A stretch of DNA of 15,429 nt from Candidatus Omnitrophota bacterium (GTDB lineage: Bacteria; Omnitrophota; Gorgyraeia; B26-G9), in contig JAKLQT010000019.1 of assembly GCA_022013205.1 (NCBI GenBank), positions 1-15,429 on the forward strand, in the 5' to 3' direction. This document shows positions 1 through 8,338 of this stretch, piece by piece. How positions within the stretch are numbered: the first letter of the stretch is position 1; each line of letters begins with the position of its first letter. A model generated the notes under the pieces. It searched no databases and had not been told where the DNA came from. It saw nothing but the letters and a program-made list of their open reading frames with translations. Position numbers and translations under genes: made by a program.

Positions 1-2
1 GC

Positions 3-689
3 GGGAAGAGTACAACACTGGCTGTTTTATGCGAGCTTATTAATCAAAGCCGCAAGGAGCATATTATAAGTATCGAAAACCCTATAGAAATAGTATATAC
101 CCCAAAATTATCTCAGATCACACAGCGGGAAATAGGCCTGCATACTATTTCTCAGAATAACGCGTTGCGGGCCGCGTTACGCCAGGACCCTGATATACTG
201 CTCATCAGTGATTTAAGAGACTTGTCAACTATTCAGCTTGCGGCTACTGCTGCTGAGACAGGGCATTTGGTGCTTGGGACAATGAACACTAATGATGCCG
301 CGCAGACACTGCTGCGGCTGATTAATTCTTTTCCGCCTCAGGATAAAGATCTTGTACAAAATATGATCTCAGAATCCTTAAGAGGTATTATTTGCCAGCA
401 GCTTATCCCGGCAAAAAGCAAAGATAATCTTGTAGCCGCGTATGAGGTTTTAGTTGTTAACGCGGCTATTTCAAACCTAATCCATAAAGGTAATTTGGAG
501 CAGGTTTTTCAGGTGATTGAAACCGGTAAGGCCAAAGGTATGATCTCATTTGATGCTTCTTTGATCGAACTTGTTAAAAATGATATGATCAGCTGGGAAG
601 AAGGAGTTGCCCGCGCAGCGAATAAACGTGAATTTGAGAAGATCGGATATAAGAGATATTCCGGGCAGCAGGTTCAGCATAAGGGATAA
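3..689 (+). CDS. PilT/PilU-like type IV pilus ATPase, degenerate motifs (5' end missing)
   Basis: This is the C-terminal part of a type IV pilus retraction-type ATPase of the secretion/PilT hexameric family. The gene runs off the left edge. The reading frame opens at base 3 in the middle of Walker A (GKSTT) and continues without a stop to TAA at 687-689, so the TTG at 165 is only an internal codon. Family landmarks are visible but altered. The Asp box reads IENPIE (usual IEDPIE), the Walker B segment reads LLISDLRD (usual ILVGEMRD, so the catalytic Glu is Asp), and the His box reads GTMNTNDAA (usual TLHTNSA, so His is Asn). The C-terminal part keeps typical PilT features (SLRGIICQQLIP, then GMISFDASLIEL). 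It lies 2 bp upstream of a near-canonical pilT, so the two are surely co-transcribed. I infer a PilU-like accessory or regulatory subunit with weak or no ATPase activity. Family is certain; the exact role is not. Confidence 0.88.
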   Translation, partial: GKSTTLAVLCELINQSRKEHIISIENPIEIVYTPKLSQITQREIGLHTISQNNALRAALRQDPDILLISDLRDLSTIQLAATAAETGHLVLGTMNTNDAAQTLLRLINSFPPQDKDLVQNMISESLRGIICQQLIPAKSKDNLVAAYEVLVVNAAISNLIHKGNLEQVFQVIETGKAKGMISFDASLIELVKNDMISWEEGVARAANKREFEKIGYKRYSGQQVQHKG

Positions 690-691
690 TT

Positions 692-1744
692 ATGGCGCAA
701 ATAGATGCTTTGTTTAACAGATTAATTAATAGTAAAGGTTCGGATCTTCATCTGGAACAGGGGCAGAGGCCTAAGATGCGTGTTCACGGGAAACTTACAG
801 AATGTAATGATATCCCAGCGTTAACCCAGGAATATCTATGTGAAATTCTAAAAGAAATATCGGGTGAAATTAACTGGCAGAGATTGGAAAGAACCGGAGA
901 CCTTGATTTCGCCTATGCGCTTGATAATGGAGCGCGTTTTCGTTCTAATTATTTTAAATTTTTCTATGGATACGGGGCTATTTTTCGTCTCATTCCTTCT
1001 AAAATATGCAGCTTTGAAGAATTAGGCGTGCCTGATGTGATGAAACAGGTTGCCCAGCTCAAATCAGGGCTTGTTTTGGTGACAGGGCCGACAGGAAGCG
1101 GAAAATCATCGACTTTGGCAGCGATTATTGATTTAATCAATTCAGGTTATGTAAAGAAAATACTAACACTTGAAGAGCCTATTGAATTTTTGCATCAGAA
1201 TAAACAAGCCATTATTGTTCACAGAGAAATCGGCTCAGACGCCATCAGTTTCGCGCAAGGGCTAAGAAGCGCTTTAAAAACTGATGTTAATATAATTATG
1301 GTAGGAGAAATGCGCGATAGGGATACTATCGAGCTTGCGCTCACAGCCGCGGAGATGGGTATTTTGATATTAGGCACTCTGCATACGAATTCTGCCGCTA
1401 AAACAATAGATAGGATAATCGATTCTTTTCCCAGTAACAAGAAAAACCAGACCAGAGAAATATTGGCTAATACCCTGCAGATTGTTTGTGCTCAACAGCT
1501 GCTGCCGAGTATAGATGGGGCAAGGCGCTGGGCAGCCTTCGAAATACTCTTGCGCTCAATCGCATTGCCGTCATTAATCCGCCAGGGAGATACCAAACTT
1601 GTAAGATCGGAAATAAATACACACGCGCGTTTAGGCATGGTTTCTATGGATAACTATCTTTTGAAATTGGTACAGGAAGGCAAAGTATCAATAGAAGAAG
1701 CATATGTTAAGGCCATGGATAAGACACTATTCCAATTAACATAA
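692..1744 (+). CDS. pilT: Type IV pilus retraction ATPase PilT
   Basis: PilT hexamers hydrolyse ATP at the cytoplasmic base of the type IV pilus to depolymerise pilin and retract the fibre, which drives twitching and DNA uptake. The 350-residue length is typical. The N-terminal PAS-like domain carries the usual SDLHL...P.MRVHGKL pattern (residues about 17-35). The RecA-like core has Walker A GPTGSGKS (132-139), an Asp box LEEPIE (about 160-165, with Glu in place of the common Asp), Walker B VGEMRD with catalytic E206, and the His box TLHTNSA (H231). The C-terminal GMVSMDNYLLKL motif is also typical. The start is the ATG 2 bp after the upstream paralogue's stop, with an AAGGG Shine-Dalgarno inside that gene's end. 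Together the pair mirrors the PilT/PilU arrangement. Family assignment is firm; whether it is 'PilT' or another paralogue within its genome cannot be told from here. Confidence 0.93.
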   Translation: MAQIDALFNRLINSKGSDLHLEQGQRPKMRVHGKLTECNDIPALTQEYLCEILKEISGEINWQRLERTGDLDFAYALDNGARFRSNYFKFFYGYGAIFRLIPSKICSFEELGVPDVMKQVAQLKSGLVLVTGPTGSGKSSTLAAIIDLINSGYVKKILTLEEPIEFLHQNKQAIIVHREIGSDAISFAQGLRSALKTDVNIIMVGEMRDRDTIELALTAAEMGILILGTLHTNSAAKTIDRIIDSFPSNKKNQTREILANTLQIVCAQQLLPSIDGARRWAAFEILLRSIALPSLIRQGDTKLVRSEINTHARLGMVSMDNYLLKLVQEGKVSIEEAYVKAMDKTLFQLT

Positions 1745-1903
1745 TTCTCTTTGTAACTATACTGTTATTTCCCCTGCCTTTGATTGCCGTAATGAGGATG
1801 GAAGGTGCTGCTCAGATGGGAGGGGTAAATTCGCCAAAACAGCCTCTCTTGGGCTGCTTCATGGTACTGTTGCAAAACACAGTCCTATAGAGGGTGAAAA
1901 TAA

Positions 1904-1933
1904 TTGACAAAAGTATTTCGACTGTGTTAATAT
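1904..1933 (+). promoter_or_regulatory. Sigma70-type promoter of the pyruvate:ferredoxin oxidoreductase gene
   Basis: A perfect -35 TTGACA (1904-1909) is followed after 17 bp by TTAATA (1927-1932), or after 18 bp by TAATAT (1928-1933). Transcription would start near 1940, leaving a leader of about 35 nt before the ATG at 1975. This also argues against the in-frame GTG at 1894, which lies upstream of the promoter. Confidence 0.75.
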
Positions 1934-1974
1934 ATATATCTTTTAAGGCGCAAAAACGGCAAATGGAGGCAATA

Positions 1975-4900
1975 ATGGCGAGAAATAAAATTGTAATGGA
2001 TGGAAATACCGCGGCGGCTTATGTCGGGCACGCGATGAATGAGGTCTGCGCGATTTACCCGATTACGCCCTCCTCCGGCATCGGAGAGATTGCAGACGAA
2101 AAGTCGGCAAAGGGCCAAAAGAATATATGGGGACAGGTTCCGATTGTTTCCGAATTGCAGTCTGAAGGAGGCGCCTCAGGCGCTGTGCATGGCGCTCTAA
2201 CAGCCGGAGCCCTTACAACTACATTTACAGCTTCGCAGGGGCTGCTGCTTATGCTGCCGAATATGTTTAAAATCGCGGGTGAACTTACTCCGGCTGTTTT
2301 TTATGTAACCGCTCGGACGCTAGCAACGCACGCGTTATCAATATTCTGTGATCATTCGGATATTATGGCAGCACGTTCAACAGGGTTTGGAATAATCTTC
2401 GCCTCAAGCGTACAGGAAGTTATGGATCTTGGAGTTATCGCGCAAGCGGCTACCTTAGAATCCAGAATTCCTTTTATAGTTTCTTTGGACGGATTCAGAA
2501 CCTCGCATGAAATTCAAAAGATAGAAGAGGTAAGTTTTGATGATATGCGCGCGATGATTAAAGATGAGTTTATTACGGCACACAGACAGCGCGCGCTTAG
2601 TCCTGATAGGCCGACAATCAAAGGAACTTCGCAGAACCCGGATGTATTTTTCCAGGAAAGAGAAACAGTAAATGCTTTTTATCAGAAAACACCCGCTATT
2701 GTTCAGGATGTCATGGGTAGATTTGCTAAATTATCCTCCCGCCAATATAAGGCGTTTGATTATGTTGGGGCCAAAGATGCTCAAAGGATTATTATTATTA
2801 TGGGCTCCGGGGCCGGGGCGGCTCAGGAGGCTGTGGATAAAATGAACTCAAACGGCGAAAAAGCCGGAATGATTATTGTCCGGCTTTATCGGCCTTTTGA
2901 TGTGCACGCGTTTATTAAAGCAATTCCTGCCTCAACAAAGTCTATTGCTGTTTTAGACAGAACAAAAGAGCCGGGAGCGATCGGCGAGCCGCTGTATTTG
3001 GATGTTCGTTCGGCGATCGGCGAGGCAATGGAAAAAGGCACTGCTCCTTTTAAAACCTGGCCGGTAATTGTCGGCGGAAGGTACGGCCTTGGCTCTAAGG
3101 AATTTACCTCTTGTATGGTTAAAGCGGTGTTTGATAATCTATCCGCTTCAAAACCGAAGAATGGTTTTACAGTGGGCATAGTTGATGATGTTACCAATAC
3201 CAGCCTTGAAGCGGATGCTTGCTTCGAAGCTGAGAATCCGGAAAATTTCCGCTGTATGTTCTGGGGATTGGGTGCTGACGGTACGGTTGGTGCCAATAAA
3301 AATTCGATCAAAATAATAGGTGAGTTAACTGATTATAATGTACAGGGGTTCTTTGTCTATGATTCTAAAAAGGCAGGATCCCGAACAATATCGCATTTGC
3401 GTTTTGGAAAAGGTATTATTAACAGTACGTATCTTATTCAAAAAGCGAACTTTATTGCCTGCCATAATTTCAGCTTCCTTGAAAAATACGATATGCTCCA
3501 AGCCGCAGAGGTTGGCGCGACATTTCTGCTGGCAAGCCCGTTTGGCAGTGATGAAATATGGAATAGGATGCCAAAAGAAGTACAGCAGGCTATTATTGAC
3601 AAAAAGCTTAAGTTTTATGTGATTAAGGCCTTTGATTTAGCTGCTGAGATAGGCCTGGGCGCGAGAATTAACGTGATAATGCAGACTGCTTTCTTTAAGA
3701 TCAGTAATATTATCCCGGTTATTAAAGCAGTAGAAGCGATTAAAACAGCGATTAAAAAGACATACGGCAAAAAAGGCGACAAAATAGTTGAGATGAACAA
3801 TAAGGCTGTTGAGGCGGCGCTTAAGTCTATCGAGGAAGTAAAGGTTCCGTCTAAGGCTGCAAGCAGGATATCCATACCTGATGTAGTTTCTGCGGGCGCG
3901 CCGGACTTTGTAAAGAATGTAACTGCTCTCATAGTAGCAGGGCGCGGTGATGAACTTCCGGTATCTGCTTTTCCGGTGGACGGTACCTGGCCTACGGCTA
4001 CTTCTCAGTATGAGAAGAGAAACATTGCTCTGCAGATACCCGAATGGATACCGGGCCTTTGTATCCAGTGCGCCCAGTGCAGTTTCGTTTGTCCTCATGG
4101 TGTAATAAGAATGAAAATATATAATGAGGATCTTCTTAAGAACGCGCCAAAGGATTTTAAATCAATAGCAGCGAAAGGCAAGGGTGTTGAACACAAAGCA
4201 TTTAGCCTGCAGATCGCGCCTGAGGATTGCACCGGGTGCGGCGCGTGTGTTAATAAGTGTCCTGTGCTTGAGAGGGGAGAGGATAAGCAGCCCACAGGCA
4301 GGAAGGCAATAAATATGGTTTCGCAGATTGCTGTGCGTGAAAAAGAAAAGACAAACTTTGAGTTCTTCTTGTCATTGCCGGATGTAAGTGTTAAGGATAA
4401 TCCGTTTGGAGTTGAGACCTTGCGCGGCGCGCAGCTTATGCGCCCGCTTTTTGAGTTCTCAGGGGCGTGTGCCGGCTGCGGAGAAACACCGTATGTAAAG
4501 CTGCTCACGCAGTTATACGGAGAGAGAGCGATCATTGCCAATGCTACAGGGTGCTCTTCTATTTACGGCGGTAATTTGCCGACAACTCCTTATTGCGTCA
4601 GAGCTGACGGCAAGGGGCCTGCGTGGTCAAACTCTTTATTTGAAGATAATGCTGAATTTGGTTTTGGAATGCGTCTCGCGGTTGACCAGATCACGGATCA
4701 GGCTAAGTTACTGTTAAAAGAAATAGCATCCGGTGACTTAAGCGCGCTGGCAGGCCAAATACTGACTGCCCGGCAGAAAACACATCTTCAGATAGAAGAG
4801 CAGAGAGAAAGAGTGCAAGCGCTAAAAGCTAAGTTAAAAGGAAGAACAGAGGCAAAAAAGCTGCTGTTAATCGTAGATTACCTTGTGGCTAAAAGCGTTT

Positions 4901-5547
4901 GGATCCTCGGCGGAGACGGCTGGGCATATGATATTGGCTACGGCGGATTAGACCATGTTCTCGCGCAGGATAAGAACATCAATGTCCTGGTTTTGGATAC
5001 AGAGGTTTATTCAAATACAGGCGGGCAGATGTCTAAGGCGACTCCTATGGGAGCGATCGCGAAATTTGCCGCGGCTGGAAAACCTTTGTTCAAAAAAGAC
5101 CTTGGCCTGCTGGCTGCTACATACGGATCGATTTATGTTGCTCGTGTGGCAATGGGGGCAAATCCCGCTCAAACGCAAAAGGCGTTTATTGAAGCGGAAC
5201 AGTTTAACGGCCCTTCAATTATAATTTCCTATTCGCATTGCATCGCGCATGGTATTAATATGACCAAGGGCATGGACCAGCAGAAGAAGGCTGTGGACTG
5301 CGGATACTGGACTTTGTTTAGATTCAATCCTGACCTGATCAAGCAGGGTGAGAATCCTATGCAGCTTGACAGTAAAGCGCCGAGCATTCCGCTGGAAGAC
5401 TATATCTATAATGAAACCAGGTTTAAGGCATTGAAAACCATGGCTCCTGAGCGGGCAGAAAAATTTCTGAAACTTTCTCAGGAAGAATTAAAGCGCAGGT
5501 TTAAGATGTATGAGCATTTAGCTAAAATGGATTACAGTAAAGAATGA
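1975..5547 (+). CDS. nifJ: Pyruvate:ferredoxin (flavodoxin) oxidoreductase, single-chain
   Basis: This cytoplasmic homodimeric enzyme oxidises pyruvate and CoA to acetyl-CoA and CO2 with TPP, passing electrons through three [4Fe-4S] clusters to ferredoxin or flavodoxin. The start is the ATG at 1975, chosen because GGAGG (1965-1969) sits 5 nt upstream and the protein then opens with the family's MDGNTAAA pattern. That gives 1190 residues, normal for one-chain PFOR. Landmarks in order are YPITPSS (28-34, pyruvate/TPP pocket) and a ferredoxin domain with two CxxCxxCxxxCP sets (C696/699/702/706 and C752/755/758/762). The TPP domain follows, with proximal-cluster cysteines C832, C835, C860 and C1089; these spacings fit the known enzyme. 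The GGDGWAYDIGYGGLDH...DTEVYSNTGGQMS block (about 979-1020) binds TPP-Mg. No catalytic residue looks lost. It has its own promoter and is monocistronic as far as can be seen, pointing to a fermentative or anaerobic metabolism. Confidence 0.97.
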   Translation: MARNKIVMDGNTAAAYVGHAMNEVCAIYPITPSSGIGEIADEKSAKGQKNIWGQVPIVSELQSEGGASGAVHGALTAGALTTTFTASQGLLLMLPNMFKIAGELTPAVFYVTARTLATHALSIFCDHSDIMAARSTGFGIIFASSVQEVMDLGVIAQAATLESRIPFIVSLDGFRTSHEIQKIEEVSFDDMRAMIKDEFITAHRQRALSPDRPTIKGTSQNPDVFFQERETVNAFYQKTPAIVQDVMGRFAKLSSRQYKAFDYVGAKDAQRIIIIMGSGAGAAQEAVDKMNSNGEKAGMIIVRLYRPFDVHAFIKAIPASTKSIAVLDRTKEPGAIGEPLYLDVRSAIGEAMEKGTAPFKTWPVIVGGRYGLGSKEFTSCMVKAVFDNLSASKPKNGFTVGIVDDVTNTSLEADACFEAENPENFRCMFWGLGADGTVGANKNSIKIIGELTDYNVQGFFVYDSKKAGSRTISHLRFGKGIINSTYLIQKANFIACHNFSFLEKYDMLQAAEVGATFLLASPFGSDEIWNRMPKEVQQAIIDKKLKFYVIKAFDLAAEIGLGARINVIMQTAFFKISNIIPVIKAVEAIKTAIKKTYGKKGDKIVEMNNKAVEAALKSIEEVKVPSKAASRISIPDVVSAGAPDFVKNVTALIVAGRGDELPVSAFPVDGTWPTATSQYEKRNIALQIPEWIPGLCIQCAQCSFVCPHGVIRMKIYNEDLLKNAPKDFKSIAAKGKGVEHKAFSLQIAPEDCTGCGACVNKCPVLERGEDKQPTGRKAINMVSQIAVREKEKTNFEFFLSLPDVSVKDNPFGVETLRGAQLMRPLFEFSGACAGCGETPYVKLLTQLYGERAIIANATGCSSIYGGNLPTTPYCVRADGKGPAWSNSLFEDNAEFGFGMRLAVDQITDQAKLLLKEIASGDLSALAGQILTARQKTHLQIEEQRERVQALKAKLKGRTEAKKLLLIVDYLVAKSVWILGGDGWAYDIGYGGLDHVLAQDKNINVLVLDTEVYSNTGGQMSKATPMGAIAKFAAAGKPLFKKDLGLLAATYGSIYVARVAMGANPAQTQKAFIEAEQFNGPSIIISYSHCIAHGINMTKGMDQQKKAVDCGYWTLFRFNPDLIKQGENPMQLDSKAPSIPLEDYIYNETRFKALKTMAPERAEKFLKLSQEELKRRFKMYEHLAKMDYSKE

Positions 5548-5599
5548 AATTATCTAAAAAAACATTGCTGAACTTAAATAGCCTGAACATAAAAAATTG

Positions 5600-5628
5600 T
5601 TGCCACGCGATATATTTCATGCTAATAT
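5600..5628 (+). promoter_or_regulatory. Sigma70-type promoter of the rhodanese gene
   Basis: TTGCCA (5600-5605), a 17-bp spacer and TAATAT (5623-5628) form a good sigma70-like promoter about 60 bp upstream of the rhodanese start codon. It makes this gene a unit separate from nifJ. I saw no clear hairpin terminator between nifJ and this promoter. Confidence 0.65.
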
Positions 5629-5689
5629 GCTTTAAGAAAGAAATTAAGGGCAACTATAATTGGGTTTAACAAATAAAGGGGGGGGAGCA

Positions 5690-6481
5690 ATGAAAAAAAC
5701 GTATTGCGTTGTATTGTCTGTAATCGTTATGTGCCTATGTGTACTTGTCCCGTTAAAAGTACAAGCAGAAGAAGGATTTCCGGTGCGTGAGAAATATTCC
5801 GATGTCCCGTTTATCACAACAGAACAGCTTTTCGCGGAATATGACAGCATTATTATCGTTGATGTGCGGTCAAAATTTGAATATGATGTTATCCATATCG
5901 CCAAAGCGGCGCATATAATTCTTTCAAAAAAAACATTTGTCGAAGAACTTAGCGCGGTCAGGGCTAAAGACGGCACAGTGAAGATGGCTTTCTACTGTAA
6001 TGGCCATACCTGTGAAAAGAGCTATGAAGCCACACAGCAAGCAATGGAAGCCGGATTCAAAAATGTTTACACATACGACGCTGGGATATTTGACTGGGCA
6101 AATGCTTATCCGGAATTATCTACTTTAATGGGGCAAACCCCGGTAGATAAAGAAAAGCTTATTTCAAAGGAAGGCCTCAATAAACGGTTTGTGTCATATG
6201 AGGAGATACTAGAAAAAGCATCGGATTCCAATAACGTAATTATTGATATCCGCGACCCATTCCAGCGCGAAAAAATCCCCAATATACCGGGACTGCGTAA
6301 TATCCCTCTTGACAGAATGCTTGTTCTGCTTCAAGAAGGTGAATTTAAATCTAATCATCTCTATTTTATCGACGCGGTGGGCAAGCAAGTACGATGGCTG
6401 CAATACCATCTTGAATCTAATGGATATATAAATTACAATTTTCTGGAAAAAGGGGTGCTTTCAACGCAAGATTTCAAATAA
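5690..6481 (+). CDS. Exported tandem rhodanese-domain protein (second domain inactive)
   Basis: The protein has 263 residues and a clear Sec signal peptide (MKK, hydrophobic core at about 5-22, cleavage likely after VQA at residue 26), so it should act in the periplasm or be membrane-anchored. The first rhodanese domain (about 42-145) has the DVRSKFEYDVIHI strand-turn and an active-site loop YCNGHTCEKS with candidate catalytic C103, compatible with persulfide transfer. The second domain (about 166-258) has a matching IIDIRDPFQREKIPNIPG segment, but the active-site position reads FIDAVGKQV, without cysteine, so it is probably structural or ligand-binding. The ATG at 5690 was chosen over the in-frame TTG at 5660: the run of eight G followed by AG lies 4 nt upstream, and translation then begins at the signal peptide. 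It is flanked by its own promoter and a strong terminator. The substrate is unknown; the neighbouring thiol-redox membrane protein suggests an envelope sulfur or redox role. Confidence 0.85.
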   Translation: MKKTYCVVLSVIVMCLCVLVPLKVQAEEGFPVREKYSDVPFITTEQLFAEYDSIIIVDVRSKFEYDVIHIAKAAHIILSKKTFVEELSAVRAKDGTVKMAFYCNGHTCEKSYEATQQAMEAGFKNVYTYDAGIFDWANAYPELSTLMGQTPVDKEKLISKEGLNKRFVSYEEILEKASDSNNVIIDIRDPFQREKIPNIPGLRNIPLDRMLVLLQEGEFKSNHLYFIDAVGKQVRWLQYHLESNGYINYNFLEKGVLSTQDFK

Positions 6482-6572
6482 AGCCCACCCGGGCTATCCT
6501 TCAACAGGCTCAGGAGCCATGGTTTTTAAAGCATGCGGGATAAACCGTTTTAAGGCTATTAAGGATTTGTTC

Positions 6573-6608
6573 AACAAACCACGGATTATCCCGTGGTTTG
6601 TTGTTTTA
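6573..6608 (+). terminator. Rho-independent terminator after the rhodanese gene
   Basis: A perfect 12-bp stem (AACAAACCACGG, 6573-6584, with CCGTGGTTTGTT, 6591-6602) encloses a 6-nt loop and is followed by GTTTTAT. It lies about 90 bp after the rhodanese stop codon. The following gene therefore probably has its own start signal, though I found no convincing -35/-10 pair in 6609-6700. Confidence 0.8.
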
Positions 6609-6709
6609 TAAGGCGCCTGGTAAGCTATGCCCTCTCTCATTCTAAAATTTGGGCCATTCTTATTTAAAGTGGAAGAATTTCTGTAAGATGATAAAAGTGC
6701 AGGGGGTAG

Positions 6710-8338
6710 ATGGAATTAATGAAAAGATTTATTGCTTCGCTTTTTAGGCCAAATATCGCCGGCGCAGAACGCAAAACGCGGCTGCTGCTGAAAATCGCGC
6801 TTATTAGCGTTATGTTTTGCGGAATATTTCAGGAGAATGTCCTTTCTGCCCCTGGGCAGAAGCGGCAGGGACAGGATATCTGCATCTACAGTTTTGTCAA
6901 TAATGGATGCAGTGACTGTGAGGAATTTTACGAAAAACATGTCGTCAATTTGATCGAAAAATACCGTTTAAAAGCGATTGCCCTTGATGTGAATTCTGCC
7001 CAAAATTACGCTTTGCTTATTGGAGCGGAAAAATATTTTAAAAAAAGGGAGGTATCTTTTCCCTGCGTTCTTCTATGTGACGCCCTGGTGGAAAAAGAAG
7101 ATATTATCAGCGGCCGTCTGGAGAAAAGAATCGCCGCTGCCAAGACAACCGGAATGCCTTTTTTTGACTTCGCCGAAATTAAACATTTACTCTCTATTAA
7201 CCCTCCGGTATTTAAACTAAAAAACACAACCGCGGTTTACTTTTTTAAAGAATCCTGCAAAAAATGCGGCCGTGTGGAGAAAAGCCTGCTTTTTCTGGAA
7301 AAAAAATATTATGAATTCAATTTTCAAAGATTCGATATTGCCGATAAAAATTCCTGCCTTTTTTATCAATATCTGATAGATAAGTATCACCTCCCCGGAA
7401 ATAAGGCCTTAACAACCCCGGCCTTATTTATCGGCAAGGAATATTTAACGGAAAAACAGCTGGACTATCTTTCTTTGGAAGCAACAGTTGAAAAATACCG
7501 TTACCAGGAAATAAATTCCGACTACGCGGAATCTCTGCGTAAAGATAAAACCGTGCTTCAGGAGAAAATAGCGCGGAGGTTTGAAAATTTCAGCGTAATT
7601 GGCGTAATTACCGCTGGGATTATTGACGGGATTAACCCCTGCGCTTTCGCGGCAATTGTCTTTTTTGTCACTTCGCTTTTGATAATTAAACGGCAGCGCC
7701 GGGAAATCATTTTAGTTGGGATAAGTTTTATCAGCGCGGTTTTTTTTACCTATTTATTTGTCGGGTTCAGCGGAATAAAGCTGCTGCAGCCTTTTTTAAC
7801 GCTGCCGATTATTGAAAAAATTGTTTCCTTTATTTATACCGTACTCGCCGGAGTACTTTTTATCCTGGCTTATTTGTCTTTCCGCGATATATTTATGTTT
7901 ATCCGGCAGGGAAAAAAAGAGGTGATTTTAAAGCTTTCCGATAAGCAAAGTTCTGCTATCCGAAATACCATAACAGAAAAACTCCGGGGAAAACACTGCA
8001 TTGGGGGAGCGTTTGTAAGCGGAGTTTTTGTTTCACTTACAGAACTCGCCTGTACAGGACAGATTTACCTGCCGACAATTATGTATATTTTAAATGTGCC
8101 TGAATTGCGCAAACAAGCTCTTACGTATCTTATTTTTTACAATATCGCCTTCATCATCCCTCTGATTGGTATCTTTATTTTAGCCTTATCGGGATTACCC
8201 GCGCTGCATTTTGCCCGCGTGTCAAAGAAATTTTTTATCTGGGGTAAAATGCTGCTTGGACTGCTGTTTATTTGCCTTGGCGTTATTCTTTTATTGACGC
8301 GCTTAGTTGATTATAAATTTTTCCACACGATTTTGTAA
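6710..8338 (+). CDS. Membrane thiol-disulfide protein: two thioredoxin-like domains fused to a CcdA/DsbD core
   Basis: The 542-residue protein has three parts. An N-terminal signal anchor (about 24-44) precedes two thioredoxin/glutaredoxin-like domains. The first has C67-S-D-C70 and a probable cis-Pro at P118; the second has C183-K-K-C186 and P237 (TTPALFIG). From about residue 294 onward there are six hydrophobic segments with the CcdA/DsbD hallmarks: DGINPCAF (C311) in the first membrane helix and ELACTGQIYLP (C448) in the fourth. In this family such a cysteine pair carries electrons from cytoplasmic thioredoxin across the inner membrane to periplasmic partners. Here the partners seem built in at the N-terminus, unlike DsbD, where the thioredoxin domain is C-terminal. 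ATG 6710 follows AGGGGG (6701-6706) closely; ATG 6719 is an alternative start giving MKRF. Its 3' end overlaps the convergent chemoreceptor gene by 36 bp. Client proteins are unknown; reduction of envelope disulfides or c-type cytochrome maturation are possible. Confidence 0.85.
   Translation: MELMKRFIASLFRPNIAGAERKTRLLLKIALISVMFCGIFQENVLSAPGQKRQGQDICIYSFVNNGCSDCEEFYEKHVVNLIEKYRLKAIALDVNSAQNYALLIGAEKYFKKREVSFPCVLLCDALVEKEDIISGRLEKRIAAAKTTGMPFFDFAEIKHLLSINPPVFKLKNTTAVYFFKESCKKCGRVEKSLLFLEKKYYEFNFQRFDIADKNSCLFYQYLIDKYHLPGNKALTTPALFIGKEYLTEKQLDYLSLEATVEKYRYQEINSDYAESLRKDKTVLQEKIARRFENFSVIGVITAGIIDGINPCAFAAIVFFVTSLLIIKRQRREIILVGISFISAVFFTYLFVGFSGIKLLQPFLTLPIIEKIVSFIYTVLAGVLFILAYLSFRDIFMFIRQGKKEVILKLSDKQSSAIRNTITEKLRGKHCIGGAFVSGVFVSLTELACTGQIYLPTIMYILNVPELRKQALTYLIFYNIAFIIPLIGIFILALSGLPALHFARVSKKFFIWGKMLLGLLFICLGVILLLTRLVDYKFFHTIL

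Noticed and set aside
1770..1900. Possible c-di-GMP (GEMM) riboswitch, from TTGCAAAACACAGTCCTA-like sequence
   Set aside because: The other conserved blocks (GGCAAACC, GAAA loop, second receptor stem) are missing, and the nifJ promoter starts downstream. The small CAGCC/GGCTG hairpin at 1840-1856 lacks a T run, so I did not call it a terminator either.
1894..1974. 27-codon N-terminal extension of the pyruvate:ferredoxin oxidoreductase from GTG 1894
   Set aside because: The promoter lies inside it, GGAGG sits just before ATG 1975, and the family's N-terminus begins at the later start.
3615..4541. Long antisense open frames within the pyruvate:ferredoxin oxidoreductase gene
   Set aside because: They are shadows of the well-supported sense gene, with no ribosome sites or recognisable domains.
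5660..5689. Upstream TTG start for the rhodanese gene
   Set aside because: It would place ten residues before the signal peptide and includes the Shine-Dalgarno in the coding frame; ATG 5690 fits better.
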